In this document: piece by piece, positions 1 to 9,128 of the stretch
Position numbering within the stretch: the stretch's first letter is position 1
How the letters are laid out: each line of letters begins with the position of its first letter
Assembly: GCF_012349115.1 (NCBI RefSeq)
Contig: NZ_PQIG01000024.1
Location: forward strand, 124,001 to 188,000
Direction: 5' to 3'
Origin: Rhizobium ruizarguesonis
Lineage (GTDB): Bacteria; Pseudomonadota; Alphaproteobacteria; Rhizobiales; Rhizobiaceae
DNA length: 64,000 nt
Notes under the pieces: generated by a model
What the model was told of the DNA's origin: nothing
Seen by the model: the letters and a program-made list of their open reading frames with translations, nothing else
The model's database searches: none
Position numbers and translations under genes: made by a program

Positions 1-2
1 AT

Positions 3-269
3 CCGAACCTCGTCGACAGCGCGCAGATGACGAATTTCGACTGGATCGGAGAGATCTCCGCCGCCCATACCGAATTCCGCTACGACCGCTTCGTTGCCGC
101 CTTCAACCGCGCAGAAGGCGACGAGCGCGAATTCAACGTCGCCTATGTCGTGCGCGCGGTTACCCCCGGCAGCTACGACCATCCGGCCGCAAACGTCGAG
201 GACATGTACCGGCCGGAGCTTTCGGCCCGCACGGCAACCGGCAAGATGGAGGTCGTGACGGCGCAATAA
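3..269 (+). CDS. alpha-2-macroglobulin family protein, C-terminal end (5' truncated by window)
   Basis: The frame is open from base 3 and ends with TAA at 267-269, so only about 88 residues of the C-terminus are visible. Segments such as FDWIGEISAAHTEFRYDRF and AYVVRAVTPGSYDHP resemble the receptor-binding-like end of bacterial alpha-2-macroglobulins (YfhM type). These are large periplasmic or lipid-anchored protease traps. The stop codon overlaps the pbpC start by one base (taATG), and an alpha-2-macroglobulin gene next to pbpC is a well-known bacterial pairing thought to link protease defence with wall repair. The identity rests on the tail sequence plus this neighbour; the thioester region lies outside the window. 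Confidence 0.75.
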   Translation, partial: PNLVDSAQMTNFDWIGEISAAHTEFRYDRFVAAFNRAEGDEREFNVAYVVRAVTPGSYDHPAANVEDMYRPELSARTATGKMEVVTAQ

Positions 270-2347
270 TGAGGCGGTGGCACAAGTTTGCGATCGGGTC
301 CGCAGCCGGCATCGTTCTTGCCGGCGCGGCTCTCTTTGCGCTCGATGCCGCCGACAAGGCCTTTCCGCCGCCGCTCGACAGGGCGAATGCCGTCTCCGCC
401 GAGGTGCTCGATGCCGACGGACAATTGTTGCGCGCGTTTGCGACGTCGGAAGGCCGCTGGCGGCTGACGACGGCGGTCTCCGACGTCGATCCGCAATTCC
501 TGCGCATGCTGATCGCCTATGAGGACCAGCGTTTCTACGAACACGGCGGCGTCGACCTCTGGGCGCTCGGGCGCGCTGCCGTGCAACTGGTCAGCAACGG
601 CCGTATCGTCTCCGGCGCCTCGACGCTTTCGATGCAGGTGGCGCGGCTGATCGAGCCGCGCGAAGGACGCTCGCTTTCGGCAAAACTGCTGCAACTGGTG
701 CGCGCCGTGCAGATCGAACGCCGGCTGTCGAAGGAAGAGATCCTCGACCTCTATCTGACGCACGCGCCCTATGGCGGCAATCTGGAAGGCGTGCGCGCCG
801 CAAGCCTTGCCTATTTCGGCAAGGAACCGCGGCGCCTGGCGGTCGCCGAGGCAGCGCTGCTCGTCGCCCTGCCGCAATTGCCGGAACGGCGCCGGCCGGA
901 TCGCAATCTCAAGGCAGCCGAGGCCGCACGCAAGCGCGTGCTCGACCGGGTGGCGGTCGCCAGAGCCGTTGGTGACGGCGAAGCGGAACGGGCCGAAGGC
1001 GTCGCGGTCCCGCCCCAGCGCATGCAATTGCCGGCCCTTGCCGCCCATGTCGCCGAAGCAGCACTGCGCAAGGAGCCGACGGTCCTCAAGCACCAGACGA
1101 CACTGAAGAAGCAGGTGCAGCAGGGGCTGGAGGCGGTTGCGCGGGCAGCGGCATTCAAGCTCGGGCCGAAGCTCTCGCTTGCCATGGTGATGGCGGATGC
1201 GCAGACGGGCGCGATCGTCGGCGAGGTCGGCTCGGCCGATTATTTCGACGCCAGCCGCTCCGGCTGGATCGACATGACGCGCGTCAACCGCTCGCCGGGC
1301 TCGACGCTGAAGCCCTTCATCTATGGGCTGGCCTTCGAGCAGGGCCTGGTATCGCAGGAGACGATCATCGAAGACCGGCCCGCCGATTTCTTCGGCTACC
1401 GGCCGCGCAATTTCGACATGAGCTATCAGGGCGACGTCACCGTGCGCGAGGCGCTGCAGCTTTCGCTGAATGTGCCGGCCGTCAAGCTGCTCGATGCCGT
1501 CGGGCCGTCACGGCTGATGGCGCGCTTCCGCCGCGCCGAGGTACGCCCGGTCCTGCCGCCGAATGAGACGCCGGGGCTTGCGATCGGGCTTGGCGGCGTC
1601 GGCATCACCCTGAAGGATCTGGTGCAGCTCTATACGGCGCTCGCCAATCGCGGCCAGCCGGCAAGGCTCGGCGACGGCGTCACCGGCGCACCGGGCAAGC
1701 TCGACGGCGAACCGCTGCTGGAGCCGGTCGCGGTCTGGAACGTCGCCGATATTCTCTCCGGCGTCATTCCCCCCGCCGGCGCGCCGCAACGCGGCATCGC
1801 CTACAAGACGGGCACGAGCTATGGCTATCGCGACGCCTGGTCGGTCGGCTATGACGGGCGCTATGTGCTCGGCGTCTGGGTCGGACGACCTGACAATAGC
1901 GCCGTGCCGGGATTGACGGGCTATGGTACCGCCGCGCCCATCCTCTTTGAAGGGTTCGCCAAGTCAGGCATCGCGACGACGCCGCTGCCCCGCCCGCCTG
2001 CAGGCGCCGTACGCATCGCCCAGTCCGAGCTGCCGATCAGCCAGCGGCGTTTCGCCCTCAATGCCAGCGGCCTGCTCACCTCCGGCCGCGAGGCCGCGCC
2101 GCAGATCATCTATCCGCCCGAGGGCGCGCATGTCGATCTCGGCGCTGGGCAAGGCAACCTGTCACCGCTGATGCTGAAGCTCCAGGGCGGTCGCGCGCCC
2201 TTCCGCTGGCTTGCCAACGGCAAGCCGCTGCCCGACCTCTCCCGCCGGCGCATCCAGCAATGGCTGCCTGATGGCGGCGGCTACTCGAAACTGACCGTTA
2301 TCGACTCGGCCGGACGCGCCGCAAGCGTCGGCGTTTTCATCGACTGA
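269..2347 (+). CDS. pbpC: penicillin-binding protein 1C
   Basis: A bifunctional class A peptidoglycan synthase of 692 residues, the usual PBP1C length. A hydrophobic anchor lies at about residues 5-28. The GT51 glycosyltransferase domain shows EDQRFYEHGGVD from E85 and GASTLSMQVARL. The transpeptidase domain shows the SxxK motif S345-T-L-K348, SLN, and KTGT at 513-516. A C-terminal beta domain of the BiPBP_C type follows (about 600-692). It acts in the periplasm, anchored in the inner membrane. The ATG is chosen because it overlaps the stop of the alpha-2-macroglobulin gene, so translational coupling is likely. All catalytic motifs are intact. Confidence 0.95.
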   Translation: MRRWHKFAIGSAAGIVLAGAALFALDAADKAFPPPLDRANAVSAEVLDADGQLLRAFATSEGRWRLTTAVSDVDPQFLRMLIAYEDQRFYEHGGVDLWALGRAAVQLVSNGRIVSGASTLSMQVARLIEPREGRSLSAKLLQLVRAVQIERRLSKEEILDLYLTHAPYGGNLEGVRAASLAYFGKEPRRLAVAEAALLVALPQLPERRRPDRNLKAAEAARKRVLDRVAVARAVGDGEAERAEGVAVPPQRMQLPALAAHVAEAALRKEPTVLKHQTTLKKQVQQGLEAVARAAAFKLGPKLSLAMVMADAQTGAIVGEVGSADYFDASRSGWIDMTRVNRSPGSTLKPFIYGLAFEQGLVSQETIIEDRPADFFGYRPRNFDMSYQGDVTVREALQLSLNVPAVKLLDAVGPSRLMARFRRAEVRPVLPPNETPGLAIGLGGVGITLKDLVQLYTALANRGQPARLGDGVTGAPGKLDGEPLLEPVAVWNVADILSGVIPPAGAPQRGIAYKTGTSYGYRDAWSVGYDGRYVLGVWVGRPDNSAVPGLTGYGTAAPILFEGFAKSGIATTPLPRPPAGAVRIAQSELPISQRRFALNASGLLTSGREAAPQIIYPPEGAHVDLGAGQGNLSPLMLKLQGGRAPFRWLANGKPLPDLSRRRIQQWLPDGGGYSKLTVIDSAGRAASVGVFID

Positions 2348-2392
2348 AGCATCGTTCTTTGCGCGTCTGAAAAGACACGCGGGCGCAGTAAG

Positions 2393-2418
2393 GGAACAAA
2401 AGCCGCGCTGCAACCGTT
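2393..2418 (+). promoter_or_regulatory. EcfG-type general stress promoter for treY
   Basis: GGAAC at 2393-2397 and CGTT at 2415-2418 are separated by exactly 17 bases, the spacing of alphaproteobacterial EcfG (RpoE4-like) promoters. The expected start would be near 2425, leaving a leader of about 27 nt with AGAAGG (2442-2447) before the treY ATG. Trehalose synthesis is a known output of the general stress response in this class. Confidence 0.65.
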
Positions 2419-2451
2419 GGGGACAATCTCCTTCCAACGTCAGAAGGCCCC

Positions 2452-5061
2452 ATGACACTTCCGACAGCGACCTACCGGATACAATTCCGCAACGGCATGA
2501 CCTTTGATCGCGCCCGCGGGCTCGTCCCCTATCTCAAGACACTCGGCATCAGCCACCTCTATGCCTCGCCGATCTTCACCGCCGTCAGCGGCTCGACCCA
2601 CGGCTATGACGTCACCGACGCCAACGAAATCGACCCGGCGCTCGGCGGCCGGGCCGGATTCGACCGGCTGACGGAAAGTCTTGCCTCGGCGGGCATGGGG
2701 CTGATCCTCGACATCGTGCCGAACCACATGGCAGCCTCGCCGGAAAACGGCTGGTGGCGCGACGTGCTGACATTCGGCCGGCAGAGCACCTATTTCCGCC
2801 ACTTCGACATCGACTGGTGCGAGCCGCTGACCCTGCCGCAGCTCGGCCAGGATTTCGATCGCGCGCTGGCCGACGGCGAGCTGCGCATCGCACTCGACGA
2901 AACGCTTGGCAACTTCGCGTTCCGTTATTTCGAGACGCTGCTGCCGCTGAACCCCGGGAGTTACGGAGCGATTGCCAACCGGCTCGACGATCCGGTGGCA
3001 ATCAGGATGGCGGAGGCGGCGGCCGTGACCTCCGGCGACAACTTCAACCGTGCGATGCGAGACATCCTCTTCGAAGGCGGCGATCGGGCAGTCCTTGAGC
3101 AAAAACTCGATGACGTCTCGGCCGATCGCGATTTCATGAGAAGCCTGCATGAGGCACAGCATTGGCGGCTGACGCACTGGAAGGCGGCGGCACGACATCT
3201 GAGCTATCGCCGTTTTTTCGAGGTGACCGGACTGGTCGGCACACGCGTCGAAGATCCCGCCGTGTTCGAGGACATGCATCGGCTGGTGATCGAGCTGGTG
3301 CGCCATGGCAAGGTCCAGGGCCTGCGCATCGACCATGTCGACGGGCTCGCCGAACCCAAGGCCTATCTCGACAGGCTGCGGGAGGCGGCGGGACCAGACA
3401 CCTATATCGTCGTCGAAAAGATCCTGGGAGCCGGTGAGGTCCTGCCGGAAAGCTGGCCGATCGCCGGCACCACGGGATATGAATTCATCGCTGCCCTGAG
3501 CGAGCTGTTCATCGACGGCGGCGGCCTGCGCATATTGGACGATGCCTATCGCAGCATCGCCGCCGACACGGGTGATCTCGAGGAGGGCCGGCGAATTGCC
3601 AAGCGACTGATGGTCGAACGCAATTTCGCCGGCGAGACCGACAGGCTGGTGTCGATCGCGACAGGCATCTTTCCCGAGCTAAAAAGAGACGAGATCGCCA
3701 CCGCCCTCAGTGAACTGCTGATCACCTTTCCCGTCTACCGCACCTATGGCGACGGCGGCCCGCTTTCCTGGCAGGATTCAGCAGTGCTTGCCGTCACGGC
3801 ATCGCAAGCCATGGCGCGGCTCGACGATCGGCGTGCCTGCGACCATGTGCTGAAGCTTCTCGAAGGCAAGGCCAAAGGTGACGCGGCCCACGAGTTCCGT
3901 ATCCGCTTCCAGCAATTGAGCGGGCCGGTGATGGCGAAAGCGACAGAGGATACGCTGTTTTATCGCTATAACAGGCTGCTTGCCGCAAACGAAGTCGGCG
4001 GCGAACCGGGCAAGGCGCCTGGCGGCCCGGAGGAATTCCACCGCCGCATGGCCGAGCGGGCGCGGCTGCAGCCGCATGGGCTTTCGGCAAGCGCCACCCA
4101 CGACACCAAACGCGGCGAGGATGCGCGGGCAAGGCTTTATGCGCTGAGCGAGGGCGCGGATGTATTTGCACAGGCGGTCGAGCGTTGGCGCGAGATGAAC
4201 CGGCCGTGGCTGAAGGATCTGCCCGAGGGTGCCGCGCCGGAACCAAATGTCGAATGGATGCTCTATCAGGCGCTGGCCGGGATCTGGCCGGAGGATTTCG
4301 ACAGAGGACAGACAGAAGAACTGCGCGAACGCTTCACCGATTACGCGCTCAAGGCGGTACGAGAGGCGAAACTGCGCAGCGACTGGACAGAGCAGGATAC
4401 CGCCTACGAGGAAGCGGTCACCACCTATGCCGCGGCGCTGGTCTCGCCTGACAATGACGTCTTTCTCGAGGATTTCGAAAGGGTGCTGCAGCCTTTCATC
4501 GCGGCGGGTTACCTCAACAGCCTGTCGCAGACGCTGCTCAAGCTGACGGCCCCCGGCATTCCCGATATCTACCAAGGTGCGGAGGGTTTCGATTTCAGCC
4601 TCGTCGATCCCGACAACCGCCGGCCGGTCGATCATGAGCGGCTGACGGCCTGGCTCGATGAAGCCGGGCCGATCGCCAAGCTGCAGGCGGCGGCGCTGAA
4701 GCAGCGCCTCGTCGGGATCGGCCTGCAGCTGCGTCAGCGGCAGGCGGAACTCTTTGCCAGAGGCGACTATCTGCCGCTGAAGGTGACGGGCGCCCGACGC
4801 GACCATGTGCTTGCTTTTGCCCGGGTGCATAAGGATGACATCGCAATCATCGCGGCGCCCCGGCTGATGTTCGGCTGGCTTGACCCCGGCGTGCTCTTTG
4901 CCGGCCCGGAATTCTGGGAGGATACGGCAATTGCAGTCCCCTCCCCGCTTCACGGTCTGAAGGCCGATCTGCTGACCGGAAAGACGGTGGAGCCCGGGGG
5001 CAGCATTTCGGTCGCCACCCTGCTCGGGAGCCAGCCGGTCGGGCTGATCACCCCGATCTGA
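2452..5061 (+). CDS. treY: malto-oligosyltrehalose synthase
   Basis: A GH13-family intramolecular transglycosylase of 869 residues that converts the reducing-end alpha-1,4 bond of maltodextrins to alpha,alpha-1,1. The product is maltooligosyltrehalose, which TreZ normally cleaves to trehalose. The N-terminus has the TreY signature TYRIQFRNGMTF and LYASPIFTAVSGSTHGYDV. GH13 motifs follow: DIVPNHMA, LRIDHVDGL (nucleophile region) and VVEKIL (acid region). No signal peptide is seen, so it is cytoplasmic. Length is about normal for the family. Start ATG follows AGAAGG at 2442-2447. No treZ or treX lies beside it in this window; partners must be elsewhere. A stress-type promoter lies directly upstream. 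Confidence 0.95.
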   Translation: MTLPTATYRIQFRNGMTFDRARGLVPYLKTLGISHLYASPIFTAVSGSTHGYDVTDANEIDPALGGRAGFDRLTESLASAGMGLILDIVPNHMAASPENGWWRDVLTFGRQSTYFRHFDIDWCEPLTLPQLGQDFDRALADGELRIALDETLGNFAFRYFETLLPLNPGSYGAIANRLDDPVAIRMAEAAAVTSGDNFNRAMRDILFEGGDRAVLEQKLDDVSADRDFMRSLHEAQHWRLTHWKAAARHLSYRRFFEVTGLVGTRVEDPAVFEDMHRLVIELVRHGKVQGLRIDHVDGLAEPKAYLDRLREAAGPDTYIVVEKILGAGEVLPESWPIAGTTGYEFIAALSELFIDGGGLRILDDAYRSIAADTGDLEEGRRIAKRLMVERNFAGETDRLVSIATGIFPELKRDEIATALSELLITFPVYRTYGDGGPLSWQDSAVLAVTASQAMARLDDRRACDHVLKLLEGKAKGDAAHEFRIRFQQLSGPVMAKATEDTLFYRYNRLLAANEVGGEPGKAPGGPEEFHRRMAERARLQPHGLSASATHDTKRGEDARARLYALSEGADVFAQAVERWREMNRPWLKDLPEGAAPEPNVEWMLYQALAGIWPEDFDRGQTEELRERFTDYALKAVREAKLRSDWTEQDTAYEEAVTTYAAALVSPDNDVFLEDFERVLQPFIAAGYLNSLSQTLLKLTAPGIPDIYQGAEGFDFSLVDPDNRRPVDHERLTAWLDEAGPIAKLQAAALKQRLVGIGLQLRQRQAELFARGDYLPLKVTGARRDHVLAFARVHKDDIAIIAAPRLMFGWLDPGVLFAGPEFWEDTAIAVPSPLHGLKADLLTGKTVEPGGSISVATLLGSQPVGLITPI

Positions 5062-5101
5062 AAATCAGCCGACGCAAAGATCATATCCATGAAAATAATG
5101 C

Positions 5102-5132
5102 TTGACCTTCCAGTCGCTGGAAGGTGGATAAG
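5102..5132 (+). promoter_or_regulatory. CueR-type copper promoter/operator
   Basis: TTGACC (5102-5107) is followed, after a stretched 19-base spacer, by a -10-like GATAAG (5127-5132). The spacer carries a perfect inverted repeat: ACCTTCCAG (5105-5113), three bases, CTGGAAGGT (5117-5125). This is the architecture of MerR/CueR promoters such as copA of E. coli, where the activator untwists an overlong spacer. The cueR gene lies at the end of this transcription unit, so the loop is closed locally. Confidence 0.9.
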
Positions 5133-5166
5133 CCTATCCAACGGCCCCCGGGACCAGGAGATAGTC

Positions 5167-7692
5167 ATGGATATCAAGCACGAACACGATCACCCTCACG
5201 GCCACCCCGACGGCGACGATCATTGCCATTGCGGCCATGAACAGGAGAAGGCTGTCAGCGCCATGATCCGTGATCCTGTCTGCGGCATGACTGTCGATCC
5301 ACAGGCCGGCAAGCCCTCGCTCGATCATGACGGCCGCACCTATCATTTCTGCTCCGAGGGCTGCCGGACGAAGTTTACGGCGGCACCTGAGGATTACCTG
5401 AGTGCGAAGGACCCCGTCTGCGGCATGACCGTCGATCGCTCGACGGCGAAACACTTTCTGAAACACGAGGGCGAAAAATTCTACTTCTGCTCGGCCGTTT
5501 GCCAAGCGAAGTTCGAAGCCGACCCCTCAGCCTATCGCGACGGCAGCCGCCCGCCGGCAAAGCCGGCGCCAAAGGGCACGCTCTATACCTGCCCGATGCA
5601 CCCTGAGGTCGTCAGCGATCGTCCGGGCGACTGCCCGAAATGCGGCATGGCGCTGGAGCCGATGGGCATTCCGCCTGATGACGAAGGCCCGAACCCGGAA
5701 CTCGTCGATTTCGTCAGGCGGCTCTGGGTCAGCGCCATTCTCGCCATACCGTTGCTGGCGCTCAGCATGGGGCCGATGCTCGGTCTGCCGCTCCGGGAAG
5801 CGATCGGCGAGCCGCAAGCGACCTACATCGAGCTGCTGCTGGCAACGCCGGTGGTGCTCTGGGCGGCCCTGCCCTTCTTCCGCCGCGCATGGGCGTCTGT
5901 CGTCAACCGCAGCCCGAATATGTGGACGCTGATCGGTCTCGGCGTCGGCACCGCCTATGTCTACAGCGTCGTCGCCACGCTTTTACCAGGCATCTTCCCG
6001 ATGAGCTTCCATGGCCATGGCGCGGCCGTGCCTGTCTATTTCGAGGCGGCGGCCGTCATCGTCGCGCTCGTCTTCGTCGGTCAGGTGCTGGAATTGAAAG
6101 CGCGCGAACGCACCGGCTCGGCAATCCGCGCCTTGCTCGACCTTGCGCCGAAGACGGCAAGGCGCATTGATGCCGGTGATCGCGAGAGCGACGTGCCGGT
6201 GGACGATATCCAGCCTGGTGACCGGCTGCGCGTTCGCCCCGGCGAGCGGGTGCCGGTGGACGGCTCCGTTCTCGAAGGCCAGTCGACGGTCGATGAATCG
6301 ATGATATCAGGTGAGCCCCTGCCGCTGGAGAAGTCGAAGGGCGACCCGCTGACCGGCGGCACGATCAACAAGAACGGCACCTTCGTCATGACCGCAGAGA
6401 AGGTCGGCGCAGACACGGTGCTGTCGCGTATCGTCGACATGGTGGCCAAGGCGCAACGCTCGCGGGCGCCGATCCAGGGCGCGGTCGACCGGGTGTCGGC
6501 CATCTTCGTGCCGGCGGTGGTCGCCGCCGCCATCCTCGCCTTCCTCGTCTGGGCCGCGATCGGTCCGGAGCCGCGCATGGCGAATGGTCTGCTTGCCGCC
6601 GTTGCCGTTCTGATCATCGCCTGCCCTTGTGCGCTCGGCCTTGCGACGCCGATGTCGATCATGATCGCGACGGGGCGCGGGGCGCAGGAAGGTGTGCTGA
6701 TCAAGGACGCCGAAGCCCTGGAGCGCTTTTCCAAAGTCGACACGCTGATCGTCGACAAGACCGGTACGCTGACGGAGGGAAAGCCGAAGCTTACCGACAT
6801 CGTCAGCTTCGGCGGGGTCGGGGAAAATCGGCTGCTGTCGCTGGCGGCAAGCCTGGAGCGCGGCTCCGAACATCCGCTGGCCGAAGCGATCGTTTCCGGC
6901 GCCGAGGAGCGCGGTGTCCCCTTCGTCGAGGTCACCGGTTTCGAGGCAAAGACCGGCAAGGGCGTTCAGGGCCGTGCCGGCGGCACGACGGTCGCGCTCG
7001 GCAATGCGGCGATGCTTACCGATCTCGGCATCGATCCAGCGGTCCTTGCCGAGAAGACCGAAGCCCTGCGCGGCGACGGCAAGACGGTGATGTTCGTGGT
7101 GTTCGACGGCGCACTTGCCGGTCTCGTCGCCGTTGCCGACCGCATCAAGCCGACAACGGCAGCCGCCATCAAGGCACTGCACGAGAGCGGTCTGAAGATC
7201 ATCATGGCGACCGGCGACAACGAGCGCACGGCGCGCGCGGTGGCAAAAAGTCTCGGCATTGACGAGGTCCGCGCCGATGTGCTTCCGGAAGGCAAGAAGG
7301 CGCTGATCGACGAGTTGCGTGCCAAGGGCGCCATCATCGCCATGGCCGGCGATGGCGTCAACGACGCGCCGGCGCTCGCCGCCGCCGATGTCGGCATCGC
7401 CATGGGTACCGGCGCCGACGTCGCGATGGAAAGCGCCGGCATCACATTGGTGAAGGGCGACCTGAACGGCATCGTCAGGGCACGACGGTTGGCGGAGGCG
7501 ACGATGCAAAATATCCGGCAGAATCTCGGCTTCGCCTTCGGCTACAATGCGCTCGGCGTGCCGATCGCGGCCGGCGTACTCTACCCGATCTTCGGGCTGC
7601 TGCTTTCGCCGATGATCGCCGCGGCGGCGATGAGCCTCTCGTCCGTCTCGGTGATATCAAATGCGCTGAGACTGCGCTTTGCAAAACTATAG
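5167..7692 (+). CDS. copA: Cu(+)-exporting P1B-type ATPase with YHS metal-binding domains
   Basis: A copper efflux ATPase of the inner membrane, about 841 residues. The N-terminus is His-rich ([20 protein letters not shown]). It is followed by two YHS domains (DPVCGMTVD...YHFCSEGC and DPVCGMTVD...FYFCSAVC) and a heavy-metal-binding segment YTCPMHPEV...[10 protein letters not shown], instead of the usual HMA domains. The catalytic core has SGEP, the CPC metal site C486-P-C488, DKTGT with the phosphorylated D530, HPLAEAI and [22 protein letters not shown]. The last helix has [15 protein letters not shown], typical of Cu(+) P1B-1 pumps. The upstream in-frame ATG at 5089 would lie before the promoter; ATG 5167 follows AGGAG and gives a normal N-terminus. 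cueR follows 9 bases later. Confidence 0.93.
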   Translation: MDIKHEHDHPHGHPDGDDHCHCGHEQEKAVSAMIRDPVCGMTVDPQAGKPSLDHDGRTYHFCSEGCRTKFTAAPEDYLSAKDPVCGMTVDRSTAKHFLKHEGEKFYFCSAVCQAKFEADPSAYRDGSRPPAKPAPKGTLYTCPMHPEVVSDRPGDCPKCGMALEPMGIPPDDEGPNPELVDFVRRLWVSAILAIPLLALSMGPMLGLPLREAIGEPQATYIELLLATPVVLWAALPFFRRAWASVVNRSPNMWTLIGLGVGTAYVYSVVATLLPGIFPMSFHGHGAAVPVYFEAAAVIVALVFVGQVLELKARERTGSAIRALLDLAPKTARRIDAGDRESDVPVDDIQPGDRLRVRPGERVPVDGSVLEGQSTVDESMISGEPLPLEKSKGDPLTGGTINKNGTFVMTAEKVGADTVLSRIVDMVAKAQRSRAPIQGAVDRVSAIFVPAVVAAAILAFLVWAAIGPEPRMANGLLAAVAVLIIACPCALGLATPMSIMIATGRGAQEGVLIKDAEALERFSKVDTLIVDKTGTLTEGKPKLTDIVSFGGVGENRLLSLAASLERGSEHPLAEAIVSGAEERGVPFVEVTGFEAKTGKGVQGRAGGTTVALGNAAMLTDLGIDPAVLAEKTEALRGDGKTVMFVVFDGALAGLVAVADRIKPTTAAAIKALHESGLKIIMATGDNERTARAVAKSLGIDEVRADVLPEGKKALIDELRAKGAIIAMAGDGVNDAPALAAADVGIAMGTGADVAMESAGITLVKGDLNGIVRARRLAEATMQNIRQNLGFAFGYNALGVPIAAGVLYPIFGLLLSPMIAAAAMSLSSVSVISNALRLRFAKL

Positions 7693-7701
7693 GAGATGGC
7701 G

Positions 7702-8091
7702 ATGAATATCGGCGAAGCATCGGAACGAACCGGTCTGCCTTCGAAGACCATCCGCTACTACGAGGATATCGGCCTCATCCGCCCCGAAAGGGGCGGAAAC
7801 GGCTATCGCGACTATGCCGCAACCGACGTCCACAAGCTGCGCTTCCTGCAGCGTTCGCGCGGTCTCGGCTTTTCCGTCGAGGAATGCCGGCAATTGCTGG
7901 CGCTCTATGAGGACAAGGACCGGGCGAGCATCGATGTAAAGGATATCGCTCAGACCAAGCTTGCCGAGATCGACCGAAAGATCCGCGAACTGACGGAACT
8001 GCGCCGGACGCTGGAGCACCTGGTGCATGCCTGCCACGGCAACGACAGGCCGGACTGTCCGATCCTCGAAGAGCTTTCGGACGGCGGCTGA
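7702..8091 (+). CDS. cueR: MerR-family copper-responsive activator CueR/HmrR
   Basis: A 129-residue cytoplasmic regulator. The N-terminal MerR helix-turn-helix reads MNIGEASERTGLPSKTIRYYEDIGL, a dimerisation helix follows, and the C-terminal metal loop has C-x7-C (CHGNDRPDC), the Cu(+)-binding arrangement of CueR. It should activate the operator at 5105-5125 and so control the ATPase and itself. ATG 7702 is preferred over ATG 7696: AGGAG at 7691-7695, which overlaps the ATPase stop codon, is then correctly spaced (6 bases) rather than abutting the start. Confidence 0.92.
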   Translation: MNIGEASERTGLPSKTIRYYEDIGLIRPERGGNGYRDYAATDVHKLRFLQRSRGLGFSVEECRQLLALYEDKDRASIDVKDIAQTKLAEIDRKIRELTELRRTLEHLVHACHGNDRPDCPILEELSDGG

Positions 8092-8095
8092 CTGT

Positions 8096-8404
8096 TCAGG
8101 AAAGCGGCGGCATATTCTGGTTGGCTGCCTGCGAGGACGGAGCCGGTTCGTCGGGCTCCTCATCTTCGCAGTCGTCGAGCACGGCATCATCCAGCCGATG
8201 CTTGATCGCCAGCGCATAGATCACGTCGAGAATATTGCGGTCCTTCAGATGAGGATCGCCCAGGGCGAGAAGCGAGGCCCGGACGATCTTCTTGCTGGTG
8301 GCCTTCGGACAGCGCGCCCTGACAAAATCAAAGAGCGCGTCATCCGTCAGCCCTTCCATGGCGCCGTCTACGAGCGCTTCGTAGACCCGCTTCTTTTCTT
8401 TCAT
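8096..8404 (-). CDS. conserved small protein of unknown function
   Basis: About 102 residues, beginning MKEKKRVYEALVDGAMEGLTDDAL, then a basic helical middle (FVRARCPKATSKKIVRASLLAL) and a very acidic tail (DDCEDEEPDEP). No signal peptide or membrane segment is visible and I do not recognise a family. The start at 8404 is chosen over an upstream in-frame ATG (8437) because AGGGGA sits 8 bases before it and the protein then begins with the well-ordered part. It is convergent with cueR (4 bases between stops) and diverges from the ECF sigma gene. A Pho-box-like sequence lies 37-54 bases upstream of its start. Confidence 0.65.
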   Translation of the reverse strand: MKEKKRVYEALVDGAMEGLTDDALFDFVRARCPKATSKKIVRASLLALGDPHLKDRNILDVIYALAIKHRLDDAVLDDCEDEEPDEPAPSSQAANQNMPPLS

Positions 8405-8420
8405 TCTTTCTATTCCCCTG

Positions 8421-8475
8421 CAAATCAGCGGCGTCATGATCTGTCATGTAATTGTCATAAACAATCGCTGATTTG
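8421..8475. promoter_or_regulatory. Pho-box-like direct repeats inside a perfect inverted repeat
   Basis: CTGTCAT (8441-8447), four bases, then TTGTCAT (8452-8458) match the PhoB box consensus of two CTGTCAT units 11 bp apart, with one mismatch. A weaker third unit, GCGTCAT, is at 8431-8437. The block is framed by a perfect 10-bp inverted repeat, CAAATCAGCG (8421-8430) and CGCTGATTTG (8466-8475). It lies between the divergent small gene (minus) and the ECF sigma gene (plus). Which gene it controls is not clear. Confidence 0.4.
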
Positions 8476-8552
8476 AGGCTTTCCTCCGCCGGGGAAGGAT
8501 TTGACGTCTATCCAGCGACGGGCTTCCCGCCCTGACTTTTTTTAGTTCCGTC

Positions 8553-8581
8553 GGGAATAAAACCCGCCGCACGCGCGTATA
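8553..8581 (+). promoter_or_regulatory. candidate ECF-type promoter immediately before the sigma gene
   Basis: GGGAATAAA (8553-8561) and CGTATA (8576-8581) have the look and spacing of an ECF sigma -35/-10 pair, which would make the sigma gene autoregulated. The -10 ends only 7 bases before the ATG at 8589, so the transcript would be leaderless or nearly so, unless the real start is further downstream. Confidence 0.45.
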
Positions 8582-8588
8582 CTCAATC

Positions 8589-9128
8589 ATGGAACGCAAA
8601 GAACGCCCCTTCGACGTCATCGGACAGCTTGCAGCGCTGAGGCGCTACGCTCGCTCGCTGGTGCGTAATTCGGACGAGGCGGAGGATCTGGTGCACGATG
8701 CGTTGGTGCGCGCCTTCGAGAAGCGAAAGAGCTTTCGCAACGGCGGCAACCTGCGCACCTGGCTGCTCTCCATCCTGCACAATGCCCATATCGATCGTCT
8801 TCGCCGCAACCGGTCGCTGACGCGCCGCCACGATGAAGCGGCTGTCGAATCCGAGCAATCGCTGCCGGCCGGCCAGGAACATGCCGTGCGCCTGCAGCAG
8901 GTGCGTGACGCCTTCTTCGCCCTGCCGGAGGAACAGCGCGAGGCGCTGCATCTCGTCGCAATCGAAGACCTTTCCTACCAGGAAGCCGCCCAGGCGCTCG
9001 GCATTCCTGTGGGGACGCTGATGTCGCGCATTTCCCGCGCGCGCGCGCAACTGCGCGAATTCGAGGAGAAGACGCCGCGGGTTTCGCATCTGAGACTAAT
9101 CGGAGGGAACGGCAATGAAAGCAGTTGA
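8589..9128 (+). CDS. RNA polymerase sigma factor, ECF family
   Basis: A 179-residue sigma-70 family protein with only regions 2 and 4. Region 2 (about residues 12-80) has RYARSLVRNSDEAEDLVHDALVRAFEK and NLRTWLLSILHNAHIDRLRR. Region 4 (about 105-165) has ALPEEQREALHLVAIEDLSYQEAAQALGIPVGTLMSRISRAR, a clear helix-turn-helix. It directs RNA polymerase to ECF promoters. The next gene, overlapping by 14 bases, is a membrane anti-sigma candidate, and a Bax-inhibitor-like gene follows. No good ribosome-binding site is seen before the ATG, which fits a leaderless message from the promoter at 8553-8581. ECF subgroup not assigned. Confidence 0.92.
   Translation: MERKERPFDVIGQLAALRRYARSLVRNSDEAEDLVHDALVRAFEKRKSFRNGGNLRTWLLSILHNAHIDRLRRNRSLTRRHDEAAVESEQSLPAGQEHAVRLQQVRDAFFALPEEQREALHLVAIEDLSYQEAAQALGIPVGTLMSRISRARAQLREFEEKTPRVSHLRLIGGNGNESS

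Noticed and set aside
5089..5166. In-frame ATG upstream giving a 26-residue longer copper ATPase
   Set aside because: It precedes and spans the CueR promoter, so it would not be in the transcript; ATG 5167 has AGGAG and the normal His-rich start.
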